Positions 12,648-25,051 of a stretch of DNA of 64,000 nt are shown in pieces (the stretch's first letter is position 1; each line of letters opens with the position of its first letter). The translations under genes and the position numbers were made by a program. The notes beneath the pieces are model-generated. The model worked only from the letters and a program-made list of their open reading frames with translations, was not told the origin of the DNA and did not search any database. The DNA is from Gordius sp. MW1 (taxonomy: Eukaryota > Nematomorpha > Gordioida > Gordea > Gordiidae): the NCBI GenBank assembly GCA_964036665.1, contig OZ038532.1:22719037-22783036 (forward strand), read 5' to 3'.

Positions 12648-13810
12648 TGTAAGCGAAATCGGGGACGTTAGGATATACAGATCTGATTGGCACCTTCTTT
12701 TTTGAAAATATTTCCTTGCATATACTATGTTATTCTTCTATGTTAAAACGATAATCAAGGTTAAATTTTGGAAACCTGCACAAATTTTAATGAAAAAGTT
12801 GCCAAAAGTTGCAACTATAGTGAACCAAGAGACAGCTTTCATACTTAATAAGTTATAATAAAATGAAATAAAATGGTATGCTGCTGCCTGACTTCTTATA
12901 AATACACTTTATTGCATCATACATGATCTTCAGGCTTATTGAATCAATATACTTCGACCTAGAGTAAATTGAATTTTTTGTTGCATCATTCATTATTATC
13001 GATGGCATAATCAAAATACTCGGAACAACCTATTTTATATACGCCTTTTATTTGTTTAATTATAACAAATTATCTAAAATTAGAATTTCACCGACATATA
13101 TGTTATTTACAAACTCAAATTGTAGTGCTTAGCAGAGTAAATATAATTTGATTTCAGTCAATTTTACAAACACCGTCTATAAATTTAATATGGCATTCAA
13201 CCAAAGTCACCTGAGAAAGATTAGGCTTTTGAGATGAGATGAATTTGAAACACAATAATAAACTATTATTTTATAATATATCAATTAATTATATAGTCCT
13301 GATTAGAGAACTTCAAGAGTTGTCTCATGTCCGATCCAAAATGATTTTGGGCCGAGGTCGAAGAAATAATAACACAAATAATTGAGTTTGGGTCAGATCA
13401 GCCAGACGAAAGTACTTCTTCAGGTCTCAAAAAGTATTAATTTAAAGCTTTAAGAAGTTTAGATCGATTTTCAGTATTTTGCTAATTTAGCCAAAGCTAT
13501 ATTACCTTGAAATTTCATGAGGTTTGCTCCCATATTTTGGTAGATATAATCCATTGGGGTAACATATAACCCATAAAGTCACTTAAGAAAGATATTATTC
13601 TCAATTTTCTATATTTTTTGCTCAAAATATAGTAATTTAAACAAGTATATAACATTTGAAATCATTTTCGCTGATTTTTTTTAGTTAATGACACTCTTCT
13701 GAGGCTATTTTTAGTAATTTTTGTAATCAGCTGTTAGAAATACTTCAATTTATGCTTGCTTAAAATCCTCAAGTTCCGGTTCTTATAGGAGAAATGTTAA
13801 AAGTAGTTGG
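12648..13810. other. Intergenic, no supported gene
   Basis: AT-rich sequence without convincing frames, RNA genes or repeats. Confidence 0.4.
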
Positions 13811-13987
13811 ATGACTGAAGAGGATGCTTTAATTGAAGGTGGCGATGGCAGCGATTTAGATGAAGACATTGAAAAAAGGCGCACAGAATTTGCATTTCAT
13901 GCATGTTGTGTTTGCCAGACATTTTACCTCGTTAGTTACAACATACATCAACCAAAAAATTGTAAAAATCAATTTAAAAATGCATGA
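13811..13987 (+). other. Small 58-codon ORF, unrecognised
   Basis: An ATG-initiated frame reads MTEEDALIEGGDGSDLDEDI and continues with a CCVCQ cysteine cluster before stopping. The acidic start resembles N-termini of piggyBac-type or zinc-finger proteins, but nothing specific is recognisable. It may be a remnant exon. Low confidence. Confidence 0.2.
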
Positions 13988-14622
13988 GCATAATAGTTTA
14001 AGGGTTGCAGAAGAAATGAATGCTTTTTAAGGAATCCTTCTATTTGGTTAAACCATCGTAATCTATTCAAAATAAGCCTAACAATGGCCTCAAAATCATT
14101 CTTTTGTGGATGGAAAAACTCTTTTATATCTTATACTAGCTGACCCGGCAAACGTTGTTTTGCCATTTACCCGGGTGTATTAGCAGAATATATATCAACT
14201 TTTAGATAAATTTTAATAGATTAAGAATATATCAAATATAATTGGTAAGTGTTTATTATGCAAAGATTTTTAAACAAATAGTTAAAGAGTGTCCAAGGCC
14301 CAGGCCCACCCAAGAGAGAAAACCTGGCCCCTAGCCCCCCCCCCCAAGAGAAAAATCTTTGGCCCCCTGGCCCTTCAAGCAATTTTTTTTAATTTTTTGT
14401 AATTAAGAAACAATATCATAATTAAATTATTTGTTTCTAAATAAAACTTTTAATTCTGAACTTAATAATGTCCGAAGAACTGAGATATATCAACATTTAT
14501 TGGCACTTTGTTAATAGTATTTTCATTTTTTTCCTTATTTACCGCGCAAAAAATGACAAAATGAGATTTTTTAATTTATTTAGCCAAGCAGGAGGGGACA
14601 TGACCGTCCTATAATAATAATA

Positions 14623-15000
14623 ATTGACGTGAAAAATAAGCAAAAAAATGACTTTGATACTCAATGTTTCAAATCGTAAAAACAGCACATTATAAAAATG
14701 AAACTATGTGTGTATGTGTGTATGCCGCCACCAATTTTGTAAAACTACCAGACCGATTTGGCTCAAAATTTCACAGTTTATTTCTGACACTCCTGAGCGT
14801 GTTTTAAGATTCGTTCGAGCCAAATCGGTCCAGTAGTTTTCGAGGTCAAGTTTTATACGTTTTGACGTTTAATCGAATGTCAATCAAACACACCCTGCGT
14901 ATCTATCGTTTGTAGTGTGATAAATGTAGGCATGTGCTGTTTTTACGATTCGAAACATTGAGTATCAAAGTCATTTTTTTGCTTATTTTTCACGTCAATT
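14623..15000. repeat. 378-bp palindromic segment inside the Helitron composite
   Basis: The left arm, ttgacgtgaaaaataagc and onward (14623-14690), is the reverse complement of the right arm ending gcttatttttcacgtcaa (about 14935-15000). The centre holds a gtgtatgtgtgtatg run and two copies of a (gac/cc)gatttggctc motif facing each other (about 14752 and 14820). It could be its own fold-back element or a product of Helitron rearrangement. Confidence 0.65.
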
Positions 15001-15001
15001 A

Positions 15002-16731
15002 TTAATTGCTATGCAATTTATGGGCTCGTTTTTTGGTGTCCGTCCGTCCGTTGTCCGTTACCCTCCCTATCTATTTGCATTGGGTATATTAGGTTATCGC
15101 TTTTTTAAATTAATGCATGAGAAAGAGGTGCCCCACCCCTCATCTCTATCTCCCTCGCTGTGTTATTTTTTAAATTAATGCATAAGAGGTGCCCCACCCC
15201 TCATCTCTATCTCCCTCGGTGTGTTATATATAAGATTCGTTAAATTATCTTTAATTGCATTATAAAATAAACATAGATAAAAGTTGTTTACTTTTATGCA
15301 ATTTAACTAGTTATATAATAAACATAAATTAAAGTTGTTTACTTTTTAATTGCTATGCAATTTAACTAGTTTTGGGGTTAGAATCCCGGAGTTTTTTTGA
15401 CTTTTATGATTGTTCTTGTTACTATCATTGATAATAAGAATTTTTGGCCGTCCGCTGGCTGCTGACCAATGAAAAGAATGACATTGGCCAATATGTGAAT
15501 CGAAATTATTTTTTTCGTTTTTTTTGACTATTATGATTGTTCCTGTTTCTACCATTGCTATTATGACTTTTTGGCCGTCCGCTGGCTGCTGACCAATGTT
15601 ATATAATAAACATAAATAAAAGTTGTTTACTTTTAATTGCTATGCAATTTAACTAGTTTTTGGGTTAGAATCCCGGAGTTTTTTTTGACTCTTATGATTG
15701 TTCTTGTTACTATCATTGATAATAAGACTTTTTGGCCGTCCGTTCGCTGCTGACCAATGAAAAAAATGACCATTGGCCAAAATGTGAATCCGAGTTTATT
15801 TTTTCGTTTTTTTTGACTATTATGATTGTTCCTGTTACTACCATTGCTATTATGACTTTTTGGCCGTCCGCTGGCTCCTGACCGATGGAAAAAATGACCA
15901 TTGGCCAAAATGTGAATCGAAATTATTTTTTTCGTTTTTTTTTGACTATTATGATTGTTCCTGTTCCTACCATTGCTATTATGACTTTTTGGCCGTCCGC
16001 TGGCTGCTGACCAATGGAATAAAATGACCATTGGCCAAAATGTGATTCGAAAACTTTTTTTTCGTTTTTTTTTTGACTATTATGAATTTATATCCACTTT
16101 TACCGTGTCCTGGCTGCTGACCAATGGAAAAAAATGACCATTGGCCAAAATGTGATTCGAAAATTTTTTTTCGTTTTTTTTACTCTTATGAATTTATATC
16201 CACTTTTACCGTGTGCTTGCTGCTGACCAATGGAAAAAATGACCATTGGCCAAAGTGAGCATCAAAATTTTTTCCGTTTTTTTGGCTATCATTGGCTTAT
16301 AGAGTATCTGTTGGTACTGACCAATAGAGAAAAAGTGACCATTGGCCAAATTTTTGATTTTTTTAATTAAAAATTGTTCAAATTCAACAAAAAATTTCTC
16401 CCAACAATTCTGCGAATTCAACATTGTGTTGTTATATAATATAATGTTTGTTAGACCCATAATCACTAAAGGCCTTAAAAACTAATGTAATACGCCTAAC
16501 CCTTGCCTATATTACATTTTGCCTATAATGGAAAATTTGTATAAATAATTAATTAATCATTAGGCATTTAATACCCCCCTATAGGCATTCTCGCCCCTTC
16601 CCACCTTTCTCGCCCATAAATTGCATAGCAAATATGATACATTTATACGAAGTACAGATGAGTTGTCCCCCCTTCCCTTCCCCTCTTCCCTTCCCTTCTC
16701 CCCCTTCCCACGAGGGCCGAAGGCCCGAGTT
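15002..16731 (+). mobile_element. Helentron/DINE-like non-autonomous element, copy 2
   Basis: It has the same plan as the element at 2.9 kb: the start ttaattgctatgcaattt, subterminal inverted repeat gcccataaattgcatagcaa near 16612-16631, and terminal hairpin gggcc/gaa/ggccc at 16713-16727. Flanking sequence on both sides (ttttcacgtcaattatt ... attattataggacggtc) is found joined and uninterrupted at 17391-17430. That gives a direct view of the empty site. The interior is tandem repeats, with no coding potential. Confidence 0.75.
15340..16350 (+). repeat. Tandem array of gaccattggcca units, about 120-140 bp
   Basis: Repeated units contain tttttggccgtccgctggct, gctgaccaatg, gaccattggccaaaatgtga and a run of T with cgttttttttgactattatg. 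At least seven units are visible, the last ones shortened. The unit matches the sub-unit of the 2.9-5.7 kb element. Long minus-strand frames that appear here are only a reflection of the repeat period. Confidence 0.8.
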
Positions 16732-17848
16732 TTTATTATTATAGGACGGTCATGTCCTCTCCTGCTTGGCTAAATAAATTAAAAAATCTCATTTTATTAC
16801 TATTAACAAAGTGCCAATAAATGTAGATATATCTCAGTTCTTCGGACATTATTAAGTTCAGAATTAGAAGTTTTTTTCAGAAACAAATATTATAATTATG
16901 ATATTGTTTCTTAATTACAAAAAATTAAAAAAAATTGATTGAAGGGCCAGGGGGCCAAAGATTTTCCACTTGGGGGGGGGGGGGAAGGTGGGGCTTGGGC
17001 CAGACTATGATTTCAAAAAATACCATTTTGTAGGTCTCTAGCGATAGCTTTAAACAAATGTATCCAAAATTTAATGATTAATTTTTAATTATAGGTGATT
17101 TTGACTTAAAAAATTTGCTTAAATTTGCTTGGGGAGGGGGCAAAGGTGCAGAATTTTGCACAACGCCACACCTTATCTTAAAAATATCAATTATTTGTTA
17201 TTTTTCCTTATAAACTAGATGCGTATCCGTATCCGCCTTTTGTTTATATTTTATCATAAAGGCAGGCGCGATATTTTTATTTGATTAACGAGCATGAAAA
17301 TTTATAACTGATCCACTATTTTGCAACACTCTTTTTATAAATTGAGGCCCTCTTTGCCGTCCTTTAAAAAATATTTAAAATTAAGGTTTATTTTTCACGT
17401 CAATTATTATTATTATAGGACGGTCGTGTCCCCTCCTGTGTGGCTAAATAAATTAAAAAATCTCATTTTATTGCTATTAACAAAGTGCCAATAAATGTTG
17501 ATATATCTCAGTTCTTCGGACATTATTAAGTTCAGAATTAAAAGTTTTATTCAAAACAAATAATTTAATTATGATATTGTTTCTTAATTACAAAAAATTA
17601 AAAAATTGGAAGGGCCAGGGGGCCAAAGATTTTCTACTTAAGGGGGGGGCATGGGGCCAGGTTTTCTCTCTTGGGTGGGCCTGGGCCTTGGACACTCTTT
17701 AACTATTTGTTTAAAAATCTTTGCATAATAAACACTTACCAATTATATTTGATATATTCTTAATCTATTGAAATTTATCTATAAATTGATATATATTCTG
17801 CTAATACACCCGGGTGAATGGCAAAACAACGTCTGCCGGGTCAGCTAG

Positions 17849-18234
17849 TAATAGATATAACTTAAAATTTGATGCAGGCAGTGTCTCAGCCAAAGGGGCC
17901 TTTTAAATGATCATTTTTTAAATTCTACTATTTTTCTCTTTATGAACATTTTATTGTGAATGTATGTTTATATTTGCTTTTTATAATTTAATTAGGTGTA
18001 TGTTGTCCTTGAAAAAATAAAACATAGCATTTCGATTTATATAATTATTGTTTAAGTTTCATAAATTGCATCTAATTTTTAAAAGAATATTTATTAAATT
18101 ATTTTTAACACAATCCTATAAAAGACTTTGTAAACTTATATTTAAAAATTAAGAGGCGTTCCTTTATTTGATAAAAAATGCTTTATTAGAAAAAAGTATA
18201 AATATATAATGACAATTAATAAAAGTATTCAAGA
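17849..18234. other. AT-rich intergenic stretch
   Basis: No gene, RNA or clear repeat seen. Confidence 0.4.
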
Positions 18235-18520
18235 ATGAAAATATTTATAAATAAATTGATTAAAAGGCATTATCCGTTTCTTCGTCTTCTCAGGGATCAA
18301 AAATTAGATTTAGCGATGGCAATCGCTATTGATTGTCTTAATAGAAAACTATCGAAATTTTCGAAGGAGGTGAGCGTTGATAAGTTATTTGAAAAACTTT
18401 AAAGCGCTCTTTCTAAACGTCCCTGAACATAACGAAACGATGGAAATAAAAATGGAAGAACTTGATAAAGCTGAATATTTTAAGGATTTTCTATGCTCTG
18501 CTCATCCTGGGGGATCGTAA
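18235..18520 (+). pseudogene. Unrecognised frameshifted coding remnant
   Basis: An ATG at 18235 opens a 55-codon frame (MKIFINKLIKRHYPFLRLLR ... SVDKLFEKL) ending at 18402. An overlapping frame running 18398-18520 continues in protein-like sequence (KALFLNVPEHN ... EYFKDFLCSAHPGGS). Together they look like one coding stretch broken by a frameshift near 18398. No family is recognised. It could be a retroelement fragment or a host exon. Confidence 0.3.
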
Positions 18521-19272
18521 ATATCGTTAGAGGGTGCACACGGATCAATACAGTACCTCAAGTCTGCTCAGTATTGAGATTTTAACGAGTACTCTGGCTG
18601 GAGGGTTGTTAAGCAAACAAAGATTTTTGTTCAAATTTGTAAATTTTTATTTCCATTTTTTAAACGCTAAAAAGGGAATTGTATAAAAAGTTTAAAACCT
18701 ATTTACAACATAGAAAACTATAAGTATTTAATTTATAATTTTTGCTATAAAACTTTAATAATAGCAATTAATTAAAACATTATTATTTCAAAAATTTTCA
18801 TATTTGTTTTGAAGATATGATTAAATTATAAAAAACCATGTATTAAATAGGTTAGGGAGGCTCTGGTGCTGAATTAGTCTTGTAAAAAGAAATAGAGTTG
18901 ACCGTTTCATGTTCAATTATTTAATTTCAAATCACGATTTTTTTAGTAATTAAAGCATTAGATGAAATTTATTTATACAATTTTAAGCCAAAAAATTTTT
19001 TTTTAGAACAATTTACTATTATAAAATCTACCAGTTCATTTTTAATAAGAACTTTTACAGCTTTACTAATGATCAACTGCTACTCCCAAATTCATATTTT
19101 ATGCAAGCAATATAAAAAAGTAATTGATAAATAATAAGTCTGTTAAACAATATTTTCGCGACGCAATGAATAAAATGTGGTGTAAATATTTGAACGAGAA
19201 ACAGTAACAATTAATGAAAAGTAATATGCGATTAGTCTACGAAAACTCCTTTCTTTCTCTTTAATAACATCC
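18521..19272. other. AT-rich 3-prime flank of the minus-strand gene
   Basis: Non-coding, without identified repeats. The transcript end of the neighbouring minus-strand gene probably lies here, but I did not fix a polyadenylation site. Confidence 0.4.
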
Positions 19273-22200
19273 CTAATCAGAATCTTCTATTGTTATGATA
19301 CAAATTTTCCTTCTATTAGCGTGAGGAGGCAATATTTTCACCTGTTCATTATCACATTCAACCACATCATTTGTAGCAATTTCGTCAGCTTGATCCGTGT
19401 GCCCTTTGTTGACAACTCTTCAGAATAAAAAAACTATTTTATGTGTATCCCGATATCAATATTAATTTTATAAACAAATAATAACGTAAAGAAGGGGGGA
19501 AAAGGAAAGTAATTACCGGTCATCCGTGTACAAGTTGTCCAAAACACTTTTATACTTCTTTACTATCTCTTCGATTTCGAGTAAACCTTTCTTTTTACGT
19601 TCCAGCTTTTCATCTACTACGTCATTGCAACTTTTATCCTCCATTCCAATTTGTTCCCCTTTATTTTTCTTATTCGATTCACTGCCAAGTTTAACTCTTC
19701 GTAAATTGTGGGATTTCTTGACTTTATCTTTTTTAGCCTTCTTCCAATCATTTTTTTGATGTAATAATTGCTTTCTCACTTTCTCATTTTTAAGATTCAA
19801 GCTGTTTTTCAATTGCATACACTTAAATTTTCTCTTGTTCAAAGCATTTCTCAATTTACCGAGGCGTTCACGCAAATTTCTTATTTTATCATTTTTTGCT
19901 TTCTCTTTTTTATTTATACTACCCTTCAACTTCTTTTTACCATTCTTTACCTCACTCCCTTTAACCAATTCATCTTTCTTCTCTTTCATAACTTTAATCA
20001 TACTTTTTTTCAACTCAACACATGGATTTGGCACGCCAATGGCCGATTCCTCTTTTTGCTCATCTTCTAAATAAATTGTTTTAAGCTTTGTTTTAACTTT
20101 TTTGGCATTGCATGCTAATTTCCCGCTTTTAAATTTACTTTTTTGGGATACTTTTTTGGGTTCTTCATGTATGACCTCTCTCGGATATTGCTCTTCATTC
20201 AAAGCGTTTTGTGCGAGCGCTTTTTTAATTTCATTTTTAATATTCTGAAGCGTATTAGACGTTATGTACACCCGTTCCGAAGGCTGCTCTATTTCAACAA
20301 CATCATCATCATTTTCTTGAACATTTTCAGGTTTTGTAGGATTATTCGTAGTTTTCAATGATTTCTCGACCAATTCATTCGAATGCCTCACAACCACTTC
20401 AGCTTCATCACATTTTTCCAAATCATTTCCTGCACATATAAAAAAAGAGGAGAGATTAATATATCATGGGAAATGCGATCGACGAAAATAATTGTATGCG
20501 CATCACCATTATAATTATTATGCTGAGTTATAAATAAATATTGATGATATATATGACGCGTCTGACGAAATAATTTGTGTCATTAATTATTTAAGTAGAG
20601 ATTATATTTTTTGTAAAAAACTGAATGATTTACAGGAATGAATATTGTGATTGTAAGATGCGTCAAATTAAAACAGCTCCTTAATGGTTTCAAAATAAAA
20701 GGTTTTCAAAAGGAAAGTTCAATATAACTAACCTAGGGGTTGTACTAAAATGGTTTGAAGATGGCTGGGCTGATCATCCTCTTGATGTTGCTCATCGATC
20801 ATATCCTCAAATATGGGCATACATTTTTGACACAATAAATCTAGAATTTCCGATTCGTTTTTCTCATGGTAATCGGTGAGGTAGTCACGTTTCAAGCCTT
20901 TATAACTGTCATATATTGGTAAAGGAAGAAGAAATACAATGAAATTCCTGCATAAACAAAATGTAGCCAGGATTCCCTTGTGTTTATATCTGAATGAATC
21001 ATTTAAACAGGTTTTTAATTTTAAGTTAATTTAAACATCTAAAAATGCACAAGAAAGTTTACATTCAACAAATTTAGAAGGAATTAAGTAGCATCCCGAC
21101 ATTCCAATGTAACTCAACGCTTATTATAATATGCTTATAAAGAGTGAGTAAAATACCATTTTTTAAGCCTTTTTTCGCTGAGGTGAGGGTAGGATTGATC
21201 AGAATTATAGCGATTACACAAGTATTTCCAGTCAACATCCGGACACTTCTTTGACCACTCACCACAATAACGCTTGAAAGTAATAAAATAAGTTTTGAGA
21301 AGTGACAACAATCTTATGTATTCTCTCGGAGTCAATTGATTGCCCCTTAAAGATGAATTCTTCATATTCTCAACCCAACTCACATGTTTCCTCTCTAACA
21401 CGTATTCAACGAGTGTGGACAAGAATGTGTTAAAATACATTCTATCATATGTAAGACTGACCTGTGTTGCATTCTGAACTTTGTTGTCCACCAATGAGTT
21501 CATCAACTTCTGTTTAAGTTTGTGTTTCCTGCAATTATTTAATGATACTAAGTATAGTATTTTGATTAAAACAAATAACATTTATTTATCTAAATTTAAT
21601 GCAAAATATTATTTAAAATATTTTACCAGTAACTATTTAAACTAGGAATGCATGGCAAGAGGCAGTGGTAGGAAAGGTCAGTTATACCCTTGATGATTAA
21701 CAACTTGAATAAAAGACCCCAATTCAGGTTTAAATGAGCTATCATAGAATTCAAGCATTGAGGTACAGAAGCCAGGGCATCCAAGTCTAAGCCTAAGCGA
21801 TGTTTGTAATCCCATTTAATTGCATAAATTAACACATCTTCCACCTGATTTGGCCATACATCCTCTTCAATCTCTGGTACAAATTTATTCTTATATTCGA
21901 GACTCGAAAGCATTTCAACATTTTCATAAGCTACCAATTCAAACTTTGGCTCTATAGTTTTGCTATTTTCTACTCCTGTTTCAACGGTTGCTAATTGCAG
22001 GGGTCTAACTTTATTTTTAGGTTTATCTATCAATTTAGTTTCTAGCAATGGAGCTAGATGTAAATCAAAAGATATCAAACTATAATAAACAATTAATTTT
22101 ACCATGTGCAAAATTGTCTATTATCACAGCTGGGATTGTTCTAAATGCTGGGAAATCATATTTAACTTGTGTCAAAGTTTTTATGTAAAGCCCTATTAGT

Positions 22201-23182
22201 TCTTTTGTTCTATTCAACCTTCTTCCAATTTGTTCACAAACATCATCAAATGTGTGATTTGACTGCCAAAGAGTGTTATATAGATGGAAACAATTTTGGC
22301 TTTCACCTTCTAAAAAAGGTCCAGTAACTATAGGATTCTGGCCACCAGTTATAATTAAACGTGCTCGGTAATAGCAACTGTTTAGGCAACGATTAATTCC
22401 TTTACCTAATCATATTATATAAGAAAATGCACTATTTTTAAAAAATAGAGTTTTTACAATATGTTTATTATATAAATAAAATGTTGTCCATTATTAAAAA
22501 AGAAACATTAAAATCTAATATTATGGAATAAGTAAGAAAAAAAATATTGTTCAAAAATACATACCCAATCTTGCATGTAATTTTGTGATCCTAATAAATT
22601 CGTTAATCAAATTGCGTAATTTAATTATGCCACAGTTTGTTGAAGCCGAGTTATTACTATTTATATCACAACCAAAATTTATGGTGTCAGTGAAAATGTT
22701 ATAGCTTGACGGCTTTTTCAATAACAAAAAAAATAATCTTTTAAATTGACAAGGTTGATCAGAAATAAAATTATTCCAATTGCTGCATAAAGCATAATCT
22801 TCAAGGTCAGCCCATTTTTTTGATCTTGAATCTCCATTACAAATTGCAGGATTAGAAGCAAATTCAACTAATAATTTAGAAAATGATAAAATCAATGATT
22901 GTTTAACAAAAGAGTGTTCTATTATAGAGAATATATATTTTAATAAAAAATAGTCTATTATATTTAAGCAGACTTATACCAAATTCATAAGAATGATAAG
23001 AGCGTGTTGAATATTGTGCCTTATCCGGATTGATAAAGAAATCTAAGATATTATGTAAAATAATTATAATTTTGTATACTTTTTGCTGTAAGATACTGTA
23101 TAAAATCAGTCATCAATTTTTTATTAATATTTGATAAAATATCATTTGTTTTATCTAGTTCTGTTTTTGTGGGTATATACAT
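19273..23182 (-). CDS. Nine-exon gene for an unrecognised 964-residue protein
   Basis: Exons in transcription order: 23182-23080 (ATG at 23182), 23042-22980, 22918-22565, 22405-22103, 22053-21627, 21528-21157, 20947-20733, 20429-19517, 19417-19273 (TAG). All eight introns are GT-AG, all phases agree, and the joined frame is 2,895 bp with no stop. Introns are 37, 61, 159, 49, 98, 209, 303 and 99 bp. The first two thirds is a mostly helical, cysteine-containing region without a domain I recognise. The large exon 8 has an acidic stretch (ENDDDVVEIEQ), then a long lysine/arginine-rich, coiled-coil-like section (residues about 700-890) with several nuclear-localisation-like clusters. A short acidic tail ends ITIEDSD. 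Composition suggests a nuclear or nucleolar protein; that is inference. Start choice: this ATG begins the first exon compatible in phase; an extra upstream exon cannot be excluded. Confidence 0.75.
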
Positions 23183-23856
23183 TATTTGTGGCCTAGGCTA
23201 AACATTCTCCAATCCTGGTGACTTATTTCATATCGTAAAAAAACGCTTTGCTCAAACATTCTCCTACCGAATGAAAGAAAACAACGCGTCTGCGTTCGTT
23301 AATTTATGCTTCTTTTGTTTACAACAAAAAACTTTTTAATTACGCCCGTGAGTTAGAGTTTTACCCATTAAAGGCCGAGCATCAATTTAAATCAAGTGAG
23401 AAGGGGTGAACGATCCCCGAAATTTTTTATATACTTTTATAACTACATGGTTAACTGTTCTTTTCTGTATTTTCTTTCCTTATACCTCTACAACCAAATT
23501 CGCTTAAATTTCATCGTGCATCTAATCACATTCATTTCACTACAATTTACACCTTAATTTAACTAATCCAAGGATTTTTAAATTAAGAAAATCATATTGT
23601 AATATAACAATGGCAATATGTGAAAAAATGAGTATATTGAGGTTATGTCAAATTATTTAGTGGATATTAAGTTTAGAAAAAAGATTTGTAGAAGTAAAAA
23701 ATGGCAGGTGTAATGACTGAAAATATTATGATTATAAGATATTGCTTGCATGCTTTTTAAAAATATCAAGCCACAACCATAGCAAAAAAGTCAGAGTTAA
23801 AAATATAAATACTCACACTAATACATACTCTTATAAGCAGCATGATTATGGTTGCG
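23183..23856. other. Upstream flank of the nine-exon gene
   Basis: Likely holds that gene's promoter. The motif aacattctcc occurs twice, at about 23208 and 23257. No other gene seen; a short frame at 23742 runs into the hAT element and is not coding. Confidence 0.35.
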
Positions 23857-24450
23857 CATGGGCGTACCCAGGTTTTGAATTAGGGGGGAGGCAGATTAAT
23901 TTTTTTTGCTTGACTATTCAAAAATTTTCCTGGGACCCAAAAAAAAGAAACTTGACTATCCAAAATTTTCCTGCGACCAAAAAAAAGAAACTTGACTATT
24001 CAAAAATTTTCCTGCGACCAAAAAAAAAATTAGGAATAGGAAATAAATAATGACTACACAAACAAAATCGCAACTAGTAATCTAATATAAATTTCATTGT
24101 ATAAATACGGTGGATTTGGATTGATAGCGTAGGTAGAGGGAAATGGAACGCAATATTTCCCTCTACCTACGCTGTCAATCCAAATCCACCGTATTTATAC
24201 AATGAAATTTATATAAACGGATTGAAAATTGTTGATTATATAGTAATCTAATCTTATCTCAAATTTAAATTGGATTTTACCAAAATAGTTTAAATTTATG
24301 TGTAAATTGCTAATAAGCATCTGTATTAATTTGAGTTAAGTTAAATAGGGGGGGGGGGGGGACAAAACATAATTTTTTTTTAATTTTTAAGGGTTTTTGT
24401 ATTGAAATTTTTTTTTAAATTAAGGGGGGGGCCCCCTAGGTATGCCCATG
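23857..24450. mobile_element. hAT-type MITE of the CATGGGCGTA family, copy 1
   Basis: The ends catgggcgtacccagg and cctaggtatgcccatg are inverted. Flanking 8-mers tggttgcg and tgattgag agree at six of eight positions, which fits an aged hAT duplication. Inside are three repeats of cttgactattcaaaaatttt, poly-G tracts and a nested fold-back element at 24086-24215. Two sister copies with perfect 8-bp duplications occur at 34699 and 55117. Confidence 0.75.
24086..24215. repeat. Nested fold-back MITE, 130 bp
   Basis: The arm that starts tataaatttcattgtataa and runs on through ggatttggattgatagcgta to the gtagaggga motif is mirrored almost perfectly on the other side of a short loop. A related pair of arms is found at 25052-25284. 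Confidence 0.8.
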
Positions 24451-25051
24451 TGATTGAGTTCTTTCAGCCACAATTATATCAGGAACACCATGTTAGAATT
24501 TTAAAGAGTCTAAAACTGAAATTCTTGAGAGGCGATACTATATATATTATAGCAAATAAAATTTTAACTTTCTAAATAGAACTATTGAAATACAATGTAA
24601 AATCAAATATAAGGGGGGTAAGAGCTAATATACTATTAACAGGTTACACCATTATATCAACAGTAAAACAACTATCCAAGAAGTTGCATTTTGTTACGTG
24701 TTTTATTCGATTTTACAAATGAATTTAATAATTATAGGAGAAATTCTACAACATATCTTATCCAATAGAGCCCGGCCTCAACCAAAAAACCATGTAAAAC
24801 GTTATTTTTAAAAAATGAACACAGCTTTATTTTTAATAAATATAACAGCATTCCCTGTATATAATTATTTTTTGCTCAAAATTGCAAAATTAAATTCGTA
24901 TTTTTAAATAAGGGCATATTAATAGCGATCATAATTAAAAAAAATAATATACAAATGATAGAAAGCTTATTTTAGTCCGTAATAATAACATTTTAAATTA
25001 AAGTTAGATTGATATACTTTTTTTTTATTTAATCCATTAATGTGAATGTCA
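24451..25051. other. AT-rich intergenic stretch
   Basis: No gene, RNA or clear repeat seen. Confidence 0.4.

Larger units (their letters stand above)
14136..17848. mobile_element. Helitron-derived composite bounded by inverted 3-prime ends
   Basis: At 14136 the minus strand, and at 17848 the plus strand, finish with a small hairpin (ggcaaa...tttgcc; one stem base differs on the right), then gggtcag and CTAG, followed by T. This is the Helitron 3-prime signature. About 500 bp next to each end are near-identical in inverted orientation (14136-14640 and 17385-17848). A third partial copy lies at 16735-17000. A Helitron 5-prime-like section containing tttgacgtttaat...caatcaaac lies at 14690-14900. 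No helicase is encoded. A Helentron-like element sits inside. Confidence 0.65.

Noticed and set aside
15340..16350. Regular repeats considered as a CRISPR array
   Set aside because: Units are over 100 bp, degenerate and without unique spacers, and the sequence is eukaryotic.
15346..16466. Several minus-strand frames with repeated LANGHFFHWSAASGRP-like peptides
   Set aside because: They arise from the tandem repeat period in the Helentron array; a repeated peptide here is repeat DNA, not a repeat protein.
19526..20361. Plus-strand frames of up to 100 codons
   Set aside because: Antisense shadows of the lysine-rich exon of the minus-strand gene, giving artificial phenylalanine/serine-rich peptides.
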